From: Armatimonadota bacterium
GTDB lineage: Bacteria > Sysuimicrobiota > Sysuimicrobiia > Sysuimicrobiales > Sysuimicrobiaceae
DNA: 64,000 nt
NCBI GenBank assembly: GCA_025059775.1
Contig: JANXCW010000009.1
Span: 48,595-112,594, forward strand
Direction: 5' to 3'
Shown here: positions 50,096 through 58,977 of the stretch, one piece after another
How positions within the stretch are numbered: position 1 is the stretch's first letter
Layout: every line of letters begins with the position of its first letter
The notes under the pieces: model-generated
What the model was told of the DNA's origin: nothing
The model's input: only the letters and a program-made list of their open reading frames with translations
The model's database searches: none
Program-made: the position numbers and the translations under genes

Positions 50096-50101
50096 ATTAT
50101 A
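50096..50101 (-). promoter_or_regulatory. -10 box (TATAAT) of uvrB
   Basis: A perfect TATAAT on the minus strand, 28 bases before the uvrB start, in the 109-base gap downstream of era. The -35 region at 17 bases (GGAGCA) is weak. No LexA-type palindrome was recognised beside it. Confidence 0.55.
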
Positions 50102-50176
50102 CGGCCGGCCCCTCTGCCTGCTCCATGGGGAGGCCGGATGCCATCCGCCTCCGCGATGCCTCCGGCAGCCGGGAGG

Positions 50177-51067
50177 TCAGGAGGGGTAGAGGGTCCGGAT
50201 CATGCGTTCATTGTCCCGCCAATCCTCGCTCACCTTCACCCACAGGTCCAGGTACACCCGGGTGCCCAGGAGGGCCTCGATCTCCTTTCGGGCCGCGGTC
50301 CCGATCTCCCGGATGGTGCGGCCGCCCTTCCCGATCAGGATGGGCTTGTGCGAGGGCTTCTCCACATGCAGGGTGGCCCGGATGTATGTGAGGTGCTCTG
50401 TGGGCTTTTCCCGGAATTCCTCGATCTCTACCCCGATGGCGTGCGGTACCTCCTCCCGCACCCGCTCCATGGCCTTCTCCCGGATCAGCTCCGCCACCAG
50501 CCTCTGGAGGGGCTGATCCGTGAGATCGTCCTCCTCAAAGTACCGGGGACCGGGAGGGAGAAGGGCGACGAGGGTCTCCACCAGCTCCTCTAGACCCTGG
50601 CCTAGGAGGGCACTGGTGCGCACCACCTTCGCTCCGGGGAGCTCCGCCCGTACCCAGGCCTCCCGGGCCGCGATCTGTCTAGGGGAGGCCAGGTCGCACT
50701 TGTTGAGCGCCACCACCACCGGCCGCTGGCTCTGCAGGGCCAAGGCCAGTGCCAGCTCCGCCTCCGGCCCCACCGGCCGGGCCGCATCCAGGACGAGGAG
50801 GACCGCGTCCGCCTCCTGCAGGGCAGCACGGGCGGTGCGCATCATGTGCTCGCCCAGGCGGTGCCGAGGGGTGTGCACGCCCGGGGTGTCCACCAGCACC
50901 ACCTGGGCGTCCGGACGGTTAACCACCCCCCGGATGGCGATCCGGGTGGTCTGGGGAACCGGGGTGACGATGGCCACCTTGGCACCCACCAGGGCGTTGG
51001 TGAGGGTGGACTTCCCCGCATTGGGCGGGCCGAGGAGGGCCACGAACCCGCTCCGGAAGGGGTTCAT
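50177..51067 (-). CDS. era: GTPase Era
   Basis: 296-residue ribosome-assembly GTPase that binds the 3' end of 16S rRNA. G motifs: [10 protein letters not shown] (G1), T in QTTR (G2), DTPGVH (G3), NKCD (G4) and SAL (G5). A C-terminal KH domain with the [15 protein letters not shown] motif follows. Start ATG at 51067 overlaps the cdd stop as ATGA. It is the last gene of the pgpH-ybeY-dgkA-corC-cdd-era block. Confidence 0.97.
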   Translation of the reverse strand: MNPFRSGFVALLGPPNAGKSTLTNALVGAKVAIVTPVPQTTRIAIRGVVNRPDAQVVLVDTPGVHTPRHRLGEHMMRTARAALQEADAVLLVLDAARPVGPEAELALALALQSQRPVVVALNKCDLASPRQIAAREAWVRAELPGAKVVRTSALLGQGLEELVETLVALLPPGPRYFEEDDLTDQPLQRLVAELIREKAMERVREEVPHAIGVEIEEFREKPTEHLTYIRATLHVEKPSHKPILIGKGGRTIREIGTAARKEIEALLGTRVYLDLWVKVSEDWRDNERMIRTLYPS

Positions 51068-51465
51068 CTGGGCCGCAGGAAGGCCTGTGGCAGGAGCTCC
51101 TCCAGGCGGTAGATGCGGAGACGTCCCCGCCCCACGGTCACCACGAACCGCGTGCGGAACTCCAGAAGTACCTGGCGACACGCACCGCACGGCAGGAGCT
51201 CCATCGCTCCCGGTCCTGCCACCGCTACCGCCAGCACGCGCCGTCGCCCTTCGCTCACCGCCTTCTGCACCGCCACGCGCTCCGCGCACACCGAGAGTCC
51301 GTAGGATCCGTTCTCCACGTTGCACCCCGTGTACACGGAGCCGTCCACCGCAAGAACCGCGGCCCCCACCCGGAAGCGGGAGTAGGGTGCATACGCCCGC
51401 CGCCGGGCCGTCTGGGCCGCGTGGAGGAGCTGCCGGGCGGTGTGCTCCTGAAGCTGCCTGCGCAT
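51064..51465 (-). CDS. cdd: Cytidine deaminase
   Basis: 133-residue homotetrameric-type enzyme that deaminates cytidine and deoxycytidine. Zinc site: CAER (nucleophile-activating Glu) and PCGACRQ. The substrate loop NVENGSYGLSVCAE is present. The small size matches the Gram-positive tetrameric form. Coupled to era by a 4-base overlap; its start is 10 bases from the end of the corC-like gene. Confidence 0.95.
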   Translation of the reverse strand: MRRQLQEHTARQLLHAAQTARRRAYAPYSRFRVGAAVLAVDGSVYTGCNVENGSYGLSVCAERVAVQKAVSEGRRRVLAVAVAGPGAMELLPCGACRQVLLEFRTRFVVTVGRGRLRIYRLEELLPQAFLRPR

Positions 51466-51475
51466 GAAGGGGCTC

Positions 51476-52729
51476 TCAGGTGCGGCTTGGCGCCGCCTGG
51501 GGCGTGATCTTCTGAATCCGGACCCGGGCGATGCGGTGCCCCGCCAGCTCCTCCACCCGGATCACGACCCCATTCACCGTGATCTCCTCGCCCTGGGCGG
51601 GCACGTGGCCCAGTCGGCTGTAGACCAGTCCGCCCACCGTGTCCACCTCGTCCGTAGGGAGCGTCAGCCCCAGGGCTTCGTTCACATCCTCCAGGAGCAT
51701 GCGGGCGTCCACCAGCACAGTGGATTCATCCACCTGCACCAGGGGCGGGAGTTCCTCCACGTCGTACTCGTCCCGGATCTCGCCCACGATCTCCTCCAGG
51801 ACGTCCTCGATGGTGACCAAACCCGCCGTACCCCCGTACTCGTCCACCACGATGGCCAGGTGGATGTGGTTCTGCCGCATCTCCCGGAAGAGCGCATCCA
51901 CCTTCTTGGTCTCCGGCACGAAGTACGCGGGGCGCATGATCTCCTCCGCGGTAATCTCCGTCCTCCCCTCCCGGATGTACCGGAAGAGGTCCTTCACGTA
52001 CACCACGCCCACCACCTGATCGATGGTCTCCCGGTACACCGGGTAGCGGGAATGCCCCTCCCGGAGGAGCAGGTCTACGATTTCCATCAGCTTGGCGCGC
52101 GCGGGAACCGCCCGGATGTCCACCCGGGGCACCATGATCTCCCGCACGATGGTCTCCCGGAACTCGAAGATGGAGGAGATCATCTCCCGCTCCCCCGCCT
52201 CCAGGGCCCCGTTCGCCTCTCCCGCCTCCACCAACATGCGCAGCTCCTCCTGGGTGATCCCCGTACGATCCAGGGGAAGCCGGGCGAGGAGTGAGCCCAT
52301 CGGCGTCAAGAGCACCGTCCACAGGTAGGCCGGGACCGCGCACCAGAGGGCGCAGGCTTCCCGGTGCCGCGCACCGATGACCTTTGGGAGGACCTCCCCC
52401 GCGAGCAGGACCCCTGCGGTGATGGCCAGGAAAGCCACCACTTCCCCTCGTCCGAAACCGAGCCCCTCGATGGCCATGCGGGCAGTCACCACCGCGGCGG
52501 CCAACCTCGCCATGGTGCCCCCCACCACCAGGGAGCCCGCCAGCCGGGGGGGATGCTCCAGCAGGCGGAGGGCGATGGAGGCACGTAGAGAGCCCTTTCC
52601 CTCCGCCAGCTCCCGCAGCCGCCTGGAGCTGACACTCAGAAGGGCGACCTCAGCGAGGGAGAAGAAAGCGGAAAGGAGGATCAGGACGCCCAGCAGGACG
52701 TACAGAACCCAACTGCCTGAGTCGTCCAA
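51476..52729 (-). CDS. Hemolysin/CorC family protein (DUF21-CBS)
   Basis: 417 residues: an N-terminal CNNM/DUF21 membrane domain with about three to four helices (FFSLAEVALLSVSSRRL start), a CBS pair (about 205-325, with IMVPRVDIRAVP and VVDEYGGTAGLVTIEDVLEEIVGEI) and a C-terminal CorC_HlyC domain (about 340-410). Such proteins are linked to Mg2+/Co2+ transport and homeostasis. Its place between dgkA and cdd is conserved in many Firmicutes-like genomes. Confidence 0.92.
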   Translation of the reverse strand: MDDSGSWVLYVLLGVLILLSAFFSLAEVALLSVSSRRLRELAEGKGSLRASIALRLLEHPPRLAGSLVVGGTMARLAAAVVTARMAIEGLGFGRGEVVAFLAITAGVLLAGEVLPKVIGARHREACALWCAVPAYLWTVLLTPMGSLLARLPLDRTGITQEELRMLVEAGEANGALEAGEREMISSIFEFRETIVREIMVPRVDIRAVPARAKLMEIVDLLLREGHSRYPVYRETIDQVVGVVYVKDLFRYIREGRTEITAEEIMRPAYFVPETKKVDALFREMRQNHIHLAIVVDEYGGTAGLVTIEDVLEEIVGEIRDEYDVEELPPLVQVDESTVLVDARMLLEDVNEALGLTLPTDEVDTVGGLVYSRLGHVPAQGEEITVNGVVIRVEELAGHRIARVRIQKITPQAAPSRT

Positions 52730-52730
52730 T

Positions 52731-53261
52731 TCAGAACCGTTCCTCCCTCCTTAAACCCACCCGCTCCCGTTTTCTACCCCGTGGGAGCGAGCCGTCCGCA
52801 TCATACCATGGGGAACCGGTCCGGCTCAACCGGAGGAGAGCCCACCCCGCACCGAGGGCTAGAGCCCCGAGCACCGCGGGAGCCACCCACCCGCTGCTCA
52901 GCTTCACCCGAGCGAGCAGCACGGGTCCCAGGACCAAGCCGCCGGCGGCCACCGCGGTGAGGGCGGTCACCAGGACGGCAGCCGCCGCCACGTCCTTCAC
53001 CACCCGTGCCGCTGCCCTCCGCTCCGGGATCAGGGCGTCCACCAAGGCCTCGAGGCTGGTGTTGAAGAGCTCCGCGGTTACCACCAGCCCCATGAGCACC
53101 ACCAGCAGGGCCGCCTCCAGGGGACGGACGCCCAGCCACAGGCTCACCAAGCACACCCCCACGGCTACGGCCAGCTGGATGCGGAGGTTGCGCTGGGTCC
53201 GAACAGCGTATCGGACGCCGCAAAGCGCCGCGGCCACCGCTTCACGGAAGGGGCGAGGCAC
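52731..53261 (-). CDS. dgkA: Diacylglycerol/undecaprenol kinase family protein
   Basis: About 176 residues with three membrane helices in the DgkA core. Conserved TxELFNTSLEALVDAL and VKDVAAAAVLVTAL match the Gram-positive undecaprenol kinase branch, which recycles undecaprenol to its phosphate for wall synthesis. A further hydrophobic helix and a basic tail (about 125-176) extend past the usual end. GTG at 53261 is preferred over a longer in-frame start because the core begins there and GGGAG lies 8 bases upstream. It overlaps the end of ybeY by 20 bases. Confidence 0.88.
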   Translation of the reverse strand: MPRPFREAVAAALCGVRYAVRTQRNLRIQLAVAVGVCLVSLWLGVRPLEAALLVVLMGLVVTAELFNTSLEALVDALIPERRAAARVVKDVAAAAVLVTALTAVAAGGLVLGPVLLARVKLSSGWVAPAVLGALALGAGWALLRLSRTGSPWYDADGSLPRGRKRERVGLRREERF

Positions 53262-53718
53262 GGGGCTGCTCCCGGACCCGTAGCGCCCGGAGGATGGCCT
53301 CCTGCCGTTCCCACATCCGGGCACGGGCCGATGGGGTCTGGTCCTCGTAGCCCAGGAGGTGCAGGGTTCCATGCACGGTGAGCAACACGAGCTCCTCCTC
53401 GAGGGACCAGCCCGCTTCCCGGGCCTGCGCGGCCGCCCGGTCCACGGAGATCACCACGTCTCCCAGCACCCTGCGGCTCCCGTGTGGCCCAGGCTGCGGG
53501 AAGGCCAACACGTCCGTGGGTTCGTCCCGGCTGAGATAGGTACGGTTCAGGGCACGGATGGCCGGGTCGTCCACCAGGAGGACGCTCACCTCCACGGGCT
53601 CCTTCACCCCTTCCTTGCGCAGGGTGGCCCGTACGGCCTCGCGGAGCGAACGCACATCAACGGGATGCGTGCTCTGCGCGTTGCGCACCGCTACGACGTT
53701 GCGCCCGGCGCGCCTCAA
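53242..53718 (-). CDS. ybeY: rRNA maturation endoribonuclease YbeY
   Basis: 158 residues of the UPF0054 family, which processes and quality-controls 16S rRNA. The zinc motif usually reads HGxLHLxGYDH; here it is HGTLHLLGYED, so the first two histidines are kept but the third ligand is Asp, one base change (GAC for CAC) from the norm. The RTYLSRDEPTDVLAFP segment is intact. The TTG start at 53718 has GGAGG 6 bases upstream and overlaps pgpH by 62 bases; a later start would shorten the N-terminus. Confidence 0.88.
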   Translation of the reverse strand: MRRAGRNVVAVRNAQSTHPVDVRSLREAVRATLRKEGVKEPVEVSVLLVDDPAIRALNRTYLSRDEPTDVLAFPQPGPHGSRRVLGDVVISVDRAAAQAREAGWSLEEELVLLTVHGTLHLLGYEDQTPSARARMWERQEAILRALRVREQPRASPLP

Positions 53719-55756
53719 GGCTCACCTCCGGGTACTCTATGCGGGGGTGAAACATACCCACCAGCAGGCGCGTGAAGGTCTGCGCGATCCGTTCCAGGTC
53801 ACGGAGGGTGAGGTCGCACTCGTCCAGCTGACCATCTTCCAGTCGCTCCCGGATCAGCTGGTGCACGAGGCTTCCGATCCGCTCCGGGGTGGGATTCGGG
53901 AGGGTGCGGACCGCGGCTTCCACCGCATCCGCCAGCATGACGATGGCGGTCTCCCGGGACTGGGGTTTGGGCCCATCGTAGCGATAGGTCTGCTCGTCCA
54001 CGGAACTTTCCCCGCGCTCCACCGCCCGGTGGTAGAAGTAGCGGATGAGGCTGGTGCCGTGGTGCTCCGGGATGAAGGCTACCACGGGCTTGGGAAGTCG
54101 GTACTGCCGGGCCAGCTCCAACCCGTCCCGCACGTGGGCTGCGACGGCGAGGGCGCTGAGACTCGGGGAGAGGCGGTCGTGTGGATTGGTGCGACCCAGC
54201 TGGTTCTCCGCGAAGAAGGCCGGCCGGCGCAGCTTTCCGATGTCATGGTAATAGGTGCCCACCCGTACCAGCAGGGCATCCGCGCCCACCGCCTCCGCCG
54301 CCGCCTCCGCCAGGTTGGCCACCAGCACCGTGTGATGATAAGTGCCGGGCGCTTCTAGCTGCAGGCGGCGCAGCAGAGGGTGGCTGGGATCGCTGAGCTC
54401 CAGGAGCTTGATGGGGGTCACAAGCCCGAACAGCTCCTCCAGGTACGGCAGGGCACCTACCGCGAGGATGCCGGAAAGCAGCCCGTTGAGGGCCCCCCAG
54501 CCGACATCGCCCAAGAGCTCCACGGGAGGCGTGGCCGCCAGCAGGTCCACCGCGATCACCGCGAGCACATTGGCACCCGCCACCGCGAGCCCCGCGTATG
54601 CCAGGTCCGCCCGCCGCTGGACCCTCCGGATCACGTACACGCCCGTGAGACCGCCCACATAGGCCACCACGCTCGTGCGGAGGTCGTTCCCGCTCATCAC
54701 CCCCACCAGGAGCGCGAGGGCCCCTCCCGCGAAGGAAGCCACCCGGGGGTTCAGGAGGATGGCGAGCAGCATGGTCACGGAGGCCACGGGGACGAGGAAG
54801 CTGCTCAGGCGGGTGGCGATGACCCGGCTGCCCACCGCGGCCACTAGGCCCAGCAGGCAGAGCAGCAGGAGTCGTCCCTCGTCGGCCCAGATCTCCGGCT
54901 GGAAGCGCCGGAGGTAGGCGGCCCCGAGTACAGAGAGCAGGATCAGAACGAGCAAGGTTCCCACGACCCCTTCCCACCGGATGGGTGGGGGAACCAGTCC
55001 CAGCGCCGCCAGCTTCCGCATCTGCTCCGCGGTCACCACGTCTCCCCGCCGCACGATCACCTCGCCCCGGAGGATCCGCTCCCGCACGGGATCCACGCTG
55101 GCCCGGGCCGCCTCCTGCTGCCGGCGGGTCTGGAGGTGATCCACGAGGAGGTTGGGACGCAGCGCCCGCTCCAGGGCCCAAGCCACCAGGGCCCTGGACG
55201 GCGCGGAAAAGGGCAGGGCCTCCACCAGGGCCCGCCCGCGGGTCCGGACGGTGGGGAGGTCCTCCGGCCGTACTCCTTCCCGCATGAGACGTCTCAGGAG
55301 CACGAGGGTACTGTCACGCACCCGTTCCAGGTCCCCGCGGCGGAGGGTCTCCGCGGCCAGCAGCGCCTGATCCCGGAGCCCCAGGCGTACCAGCTGTTCC
55401 CGGTGCTCCAGGTCCGTTCGCGGCCGGCGGGACCGGATGCCCCAGATGGCCTCAAAGGCCGTATGGACGGACCGCTCCGCTTCCCGGCTGAGCGTGGGAT
55501 CCAGGCGGTAGACGGGGCGCACGGCCCCCGCGGCCTCCTCCCGCAGCCGCTCCGTCCGCTCCCAATCCACGTACTCCACGCTGCGGGGAGCCGCCACCTC
55601 GTAGGGGCTCACCATGCCCTCCCGGAGGGTGACGCGCGGGGGCAAGTACGGAACGGACCCCACCGCGCAGAGGACCAGCAGGAATCCTCCGAAAAGCAGG
55701 ACCCGCCGCCAGGAGACCCGCACGGGGCGGGGGAGGTTCGTCCGAATCCGCTCCAT
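53657..55756 (-). CDS. 7TM-HD family cyclic-di-AMP phosphodiesterase (PgpH-type)
   Basis: 699 residues. A first helix (about 19-38), an extracytoplasmic 7TMR-HDED domain (about 45-260), a cluster of about seven membrane helices (265-440) and a cytoplasmic HD domain with H474/H475 and HD at 504-505 match PgpH/YqfF, which hydrolyses c-di-AMP. This implies c-di-AMP signalling in the organism. It leads the block ybeY-dgkA-corC-cdd-era. An extended -10 (TGG-TACAAT) stands 9 bases before the ATG. Confidence 0.93.
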   Translation of the reverse strand: MERIRTNLPRPVRVSWRRVLLFGGFLLVLCAVGSVPYLPPRVTLREGMVSPYEVAAPRSVEYVDWERTERLREEAAGAVRPVYRLDPTLSREAERSVHTAFEAIWGIRSRRPRTDLEHREQLVRLGLRDQALLAAETLRRGDLERVRDSTLVLLRRLMREGVRPEDLPTVRTRGRALVEALPFSAPSRALVAWALERALRPNLLVDHLQTRRQQEAARASVDPVRERILRGEVIVRRGDVVTAEQMRKLAALGLVPPPIRWEGVVGTLLVLILLSVLGAAYLRRFQPEIWADEGRLLLLCLLGLVAAVGSRVIATRLSSFLVPVASVTMLLAILLNPRVASFAGGALALLVGVMSGNDLRTSVVAYVGGLTGVYVIRRVQRRADLAYAGLAVAGANVLAVIAVDLLAATPPVELLGDVGWGALNGLLSGILAVGALPYLEELFGLVTPIKLLELSDPSHPLLRRLQLEAPGTYHHTVLVANLAEAAAEAVGADALLVRVGTYYHDIGKLRRPAFFAENQLGRTNPHDRLSPSLSALAVAAHVRDGLELARQYRLPKPVVAFIPEHHGTSLIRYFYHRAVERGESSVDEQTYRYDGPKPQSRETAIVMLADAVEAAVRTLPNPTPERIGSLVHQLIRERLEDGQLDECDLTLRDLERIAQTFTRLLVGMFHPRIEYPEVSLEARRAQRRSGAQRAEHASR

Positions 55757-55765
55757 GCCCTGTGG

Positions 55766-55774
55766 ATTGTACCA
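55766..55774 (-). promoter_or_regulatory. Extended -10 promoter of the pgpH-era block
   Basis: TGG followed by TACAAT (55771-55766, minus strand) lies 9 bases before the pgpH start and just past the argR stop. An extended TGn often compensates for a missing -35, which is poor here. Confidence 0.4.
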
Positions 55775-55792
55775 GACCGGCTCCCCTGCGGA

Positions 55793-56263
55793 TCACGTCC
55801 GGCCGAGCAGGTCCCGCAGCATCTGGATGACCCTGGGTCGATCCGAGGCCCGCCGCACCACCACCAGGATGGTGTCGTCCCCAGCCACGGTTCCCGAGAT
55901 CTCCGGGATGCGGGCCTCGTCCAGGGCGATGGCCACCGCATTCGCCCGGCCGCTCAGGGTCTTCACGAGCACGATGGCATCCCCCTGGTCTACCTCCGTG
56001 ACGAAGGCCCGGAAGGCGCTGCGCAGGTTCTCCTGGGCCGCGGGAGGCGGGAGAGCGTGCAGGACGTCCGGAGGCGCGTAGTGATACGTCCCACCCGGAC
56101 CCGCCACCTTCACCAGACCCAGCCGTTTGATGTCCCGGGACACCGTGGCCTGCGTGACCCGGAGACCCCGCTGACGCAGCGCCCGCACCAGCTCCCTCTG
56201 GGTCGTCACAGGGCGCGACCGCACGATCTCCAGAATGGCCTGTTCCCGCTGATGCCGGGTCAA
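55793..56263 (-). CDS. argR: Arginine repressor ArgR
   Basis: 156 residues. The N-terminal winged helix (RHQREQAILEIVRSRPVTTQRELVRAL ends in the ARG-box-reading helix with QATVSRDIKRLGLVK) and a C-terminal arginine-binding, hexamerising domain (GRANAVAIALDE, GTVAGDDTILVVVR) are both complete. It represses arginine synthesis when arginine is high and can activate catabolism. Start TTG at 56263 overlaps the argH stop as TTGA. It is encoded at the end of the operon it probably controls through the palindrome before argC. Confidence 0.93.
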   Translation of the reverse strand: MTRHQREQAILEIVRSRPVTTQRELVRALRQRGLRVTQATVSRDIKRLGLVKVAGPGGTYHYAPPDVLHALPPPAAQENLRSAFRAFVTEVDQGDAIVLVKTLSGRANAVAIALDEARIPEISGTVAGDDTILVVVRRASDRPRVIQMLRDLLGRT

Positions 56264-57708
56264 AGCCGCTCCCCGAGCAACCTCCCTTCCCGGTATGCCG
56301 TGTAGATGGGCGGAGGCTTGCACGCCCGCCGCCACCGTCGCACTTCTTCCACCGCCTCCTGAGCCCGCTCCAGCTGCTCCGCCACCCGCGGGGGCGCAGG
56401 GCCACCGGCCACCGCCCGGGCGTGCACCGATCCTTCCGGAGAGAGGATCCCGTACACGTCCTCCTCCACCTCCGGGCAGCACGCCTGCAGCACCTCCAGG
56501 GGCAGCTCCCAGAGCTCACATCCTCTCGCCTCCGCTTCCCGCACCGCGCGGCCCGCCTGCTCGTGGGCCGTCCGGAAGGGGACACCTCGGCGGACCAGGT
56601 AATCCGCCAGGTCCGTGGCGGTCAGGAATCCCCTCCGGAGGGCGCTTCGCATACGGTCCGGGCGGTAGCGCAGCCCACGGGCGAGGGCCGTGGCGGCCTG
56701 CAGGGAACCACGGACGGTATCCAGGGCGTCGAAGAGGGGCTCCTTGTCCTCCTGGAGGTCGCTGTTGTAGGTGAGGGGAAGCCCCTTGAGGGCGGCCAGC
56801 ACCGTGGTGAGAGCCCCGATGGTCCGCCCGGCCTTACCCCGGATGAGCTCCGCGGCCTCCGGGTTCTTCTTCTGGGGCATGAGACTGCTGCCCCCCGCTA
56901 CGGAATCGTCCAGGGAAGCAAACCCGAACTCCTGAGTGGTCCACAGCACCACCTCCTCCGCCCACCGGGAGAGGTGACTCTGCAGCACCGCGCACGCGAA
57001 CAGGGTCTCCAGCACGTAGTCCCGATCCCCCACCGCATGCATGCTGTTGAGGTAGATCTCCTCGAACCCCAACAGCTCCGCGGTGCGCTCCGGGCGAATC
57101 GGATAGGGAGACGTGGCGAGGGCCCCGGCCCCGAGGGGACAGATCCCGCTCACCCGGTGCACCCGACGGAACCGGTCCGCATCCTGGAGCAGCGGCCACA
57201 CGTGGGCCAGGAGGTGATGGGCGAGGGAGGTGGGCTGGGCCCGCTGCAGGTGCGTGTAGCCGGGCAGAACCGTCTCCCGATGCTCCCGGGCCTGCTCCAG
57301 CCAGACCGCTACCAGCTCCAGCAGGGCCTCCACCACCTGCTCCGCGGCCTCCCGTACGTACAGGCGGAGGGCGGTGGCCACCTGGTCGTTACGGCTGCGG
57401 GCCGTGTGGAGCCGGCGGGCGGGCTCCCCGATCCGCTCCGTGAGCACCCGCTCGATCCACGTGTGCACATCCTCGTCCTCCCCCTCTACCCGGAGGGCGC
57501 CGGCCTCCACGTCCCGCAGCATCCCCGCCAATCCCTGAAGGATCACTTCCCCGCTTTCCCGATCGAGAACGCCTACCTCCAGCAGCATGCGGGCGTGTGC
57601 AAGACTTCCCACGAGGTCCCAACGCACCAGCCGCCGGTCAAAGGGAAAGGATCGGGTAAAGACACGGATGCGGGGATCCGAAGGAGCCCCGAACCGTCCA
57701 CCCCACAT
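56260..57708 (-). CDS. argH: Argininosuccinate lyase
   Basis: 482 residues; splits argininosuccinate to arginine and fumarate, the last step. Fumarase-superfamily signature GGSSLMPQKKNP (catalytic Ser loop), HTARSRNDQV and GYTHLQRAQP are all present. The ATG at 57708 gives the normal MWGGRF N-terminus and is 20 bases after argG ends. Confidence 0.96.
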   Translation of the reverse strand: MWGGRFGAPSDPRIRVFTRSFPFDRRLVRWDLVGSLAHARMLLEVGVLDRESGEVILQGLAGMLRDVEAGALRVEGEDEDVHTWIERVLTERIGEPARRLHTARSRNDQVATALRLYVREAAEQVVEALLELVAVWLEQAREHRETVLPGYTHLQRAQPTSLAHHLLAHVWPLLQDADRFRRVHRVSGICPLGAGALATSPYPIRPERTAELLGFEEIYLNSMHAVGDRDYVLETLFACAVLQSHLSRWAEEVVLWTTQEFGFASLDDSVAGGSSLMPQKKNPEAAELIRGKAGRTIGALTTVLAALKGLPLTYNSDLQEDKEPLFDALDTVRGSLQAATALARGLRYRPDRMRSALRRGFLTATDLADYLVRRGVPFRTAHEQAGRAVREAEARGCELWELPLEVLQACCPEVEEDVYGILSPEGSVHARAVAGGPAPPRVAEQLERAQEAVEEVRRWRRACKPPPIYTAYREGRLLGERL

Positions 57709-57728
57709 CCCTGCTCTCCCCGCTCCGT

Positions 57729-58973
57729 TCAGGGTTTCGGCCCGTGGGGGACCTCCTCCGCGGCCCCCTGGGCCTCCGGATGCACCGCTGCGTACACCTG
57801 AGTCGGAAGCCCCCAGAGCCGGATGAACCCCGTGGCGTCCCGGTGGTCGTAGGCAGCCCCCTCCCCGAAGGTGGCGAGGTCCTGGCGGTATAGGGAGTAC
57901 GGGGAGGATCGGGAGACGGCCCAGCAATGACCCTTGTACAGCTCCACGGTCACGGTCCCCGTCACATACCGGTGTGTGCTTTCTAGGAAGGCGTCCAGGG
58001 CTTCCCGCAGCGGCGAATACCACAGCCCGGTGTACACCAGATCCGCATAGCGGGCCGCCACCAGTTCCTTGAACCGGACCGTGTCCCGATCCAGGGTGAT
58101 GGCCTCCAGGTCCCGCAGGGCCGCGGTGAGCACGGTCCCTGCAGGCGCCTCGTAGACCCCCCGGCTCTTCATGCCCACCAGCCGGTTCTCCACCATGTCC
58201 ACCCGCCCCACCCCGTGCGCGCCTGCCACCTGGTTCAGGCGGCGCACGAGCTGGGCAGGGCTCATGCGAACTCCATCCACAGCCACGGGGATCCCGCGCT
58301 CAAAGGCGATCTCCAGGCGCCGCGGGTTGTCCGGGGCCCTCCGGGGATCCACGGTGAGCTGGAACATGTCCTCGGGAGGCGGGACGGCGGGATCCTCCAG
58401 GATTCCCCCTTCGTACGAGGTGTGCCAGAGGTTCTGGTCGATGCTGTAGGGCTTCTCCGCGGTCACGGGGACGGGGATCCCGTGCTCCTCCGCGTAGCGG
58501 AGCTCGTCCTCCCGGCTCCGCAGCTCCCACTCCCGCCACGGTGCGATGACCCGGAGGTCCGGTGCCAGAGCCCGGTAGCTCAACTCGAACCGCACCTGGT
58601 CGTTGCCCTTGCCCGTACAGCCGTGGGCGAGGGCGTCGCATCCCGTGGCCCGGGCCACCGCCACCTGCACCTTCGCGATGAGGGGGCGGGCCAGGGCAGT
58701 GCCCAGCAGGTACCGTCCCTCGTACACCGCGCCCGCCCGCAGGGCCCGGAAGCAGTAGTCCCGGACGAACTCCTCCTGCACATCCACCACGTGGCAACTG
58801 GCGGCGCCGCTCTGCAACGCCTTCCGGCGGAGGACATCGAAGTCGTCGAGCTGTCCCACGTCCGCTACCACCGCGACGACCTCACACCCGTACCGCTCCC
58901 GCAGCCAGGGAATGGCCACGGAGGTATCAAGTCCTCCGGAGTACGCCAGCGCCACCTTCCGAACCCTCTCCAC
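57729..58973 (-). CDS. argG: Argininosuccinate synthase
   Basis: 414 residues; condenses citrulline and aspartate with ATP. The N-terminal PP-loop LAYSGGLDTSVAIPWL, the GCTGKGNDQVRFE segment and the C-terminal SPYSLYRQDLATFGEGAAYD type region are present, in the common bacterial length. It is 4 bases from the end of argD and 20 bases before argH. Confidence 0.96.
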   Translation of the reverse strand: MERVRKVALAYSGGLDTSVAIPWLRERYGCEVVAVVADVGQLDDFDVLRRKALQSGAASCHVVDVQEEFVRDYCFRALRAGAVYEGRYLLGTALARPLIAKVQVAVARATGCDALAHGCTGKGNDQVRFELSYRALAPDLRVIAPWREWELRSREDELRYAEEHGIPVPVTAEKPYSIDQNLWHTSYEGGILEDPAVPPPEDMFQLTVDPRRAPDNPRRLEIAFERGIPVAVDGVRMSPAQLVRRLNQVAGAHGVGRVDMVENRLVGMKSRGVYEAPAGTVLTAALRDLEAITLDRDTVRFKELVAARYADLVYTGLWYSPLREALDAFLESTHRYVTGTVTVELYKGHCWAVSRSSPYSLYRQDLATFGEGAAYDHRDATGFIRLWGLPTQVYAAVHPEAQGAAEEVPHGPKP

Positions 58974-58977
58974 CCGC

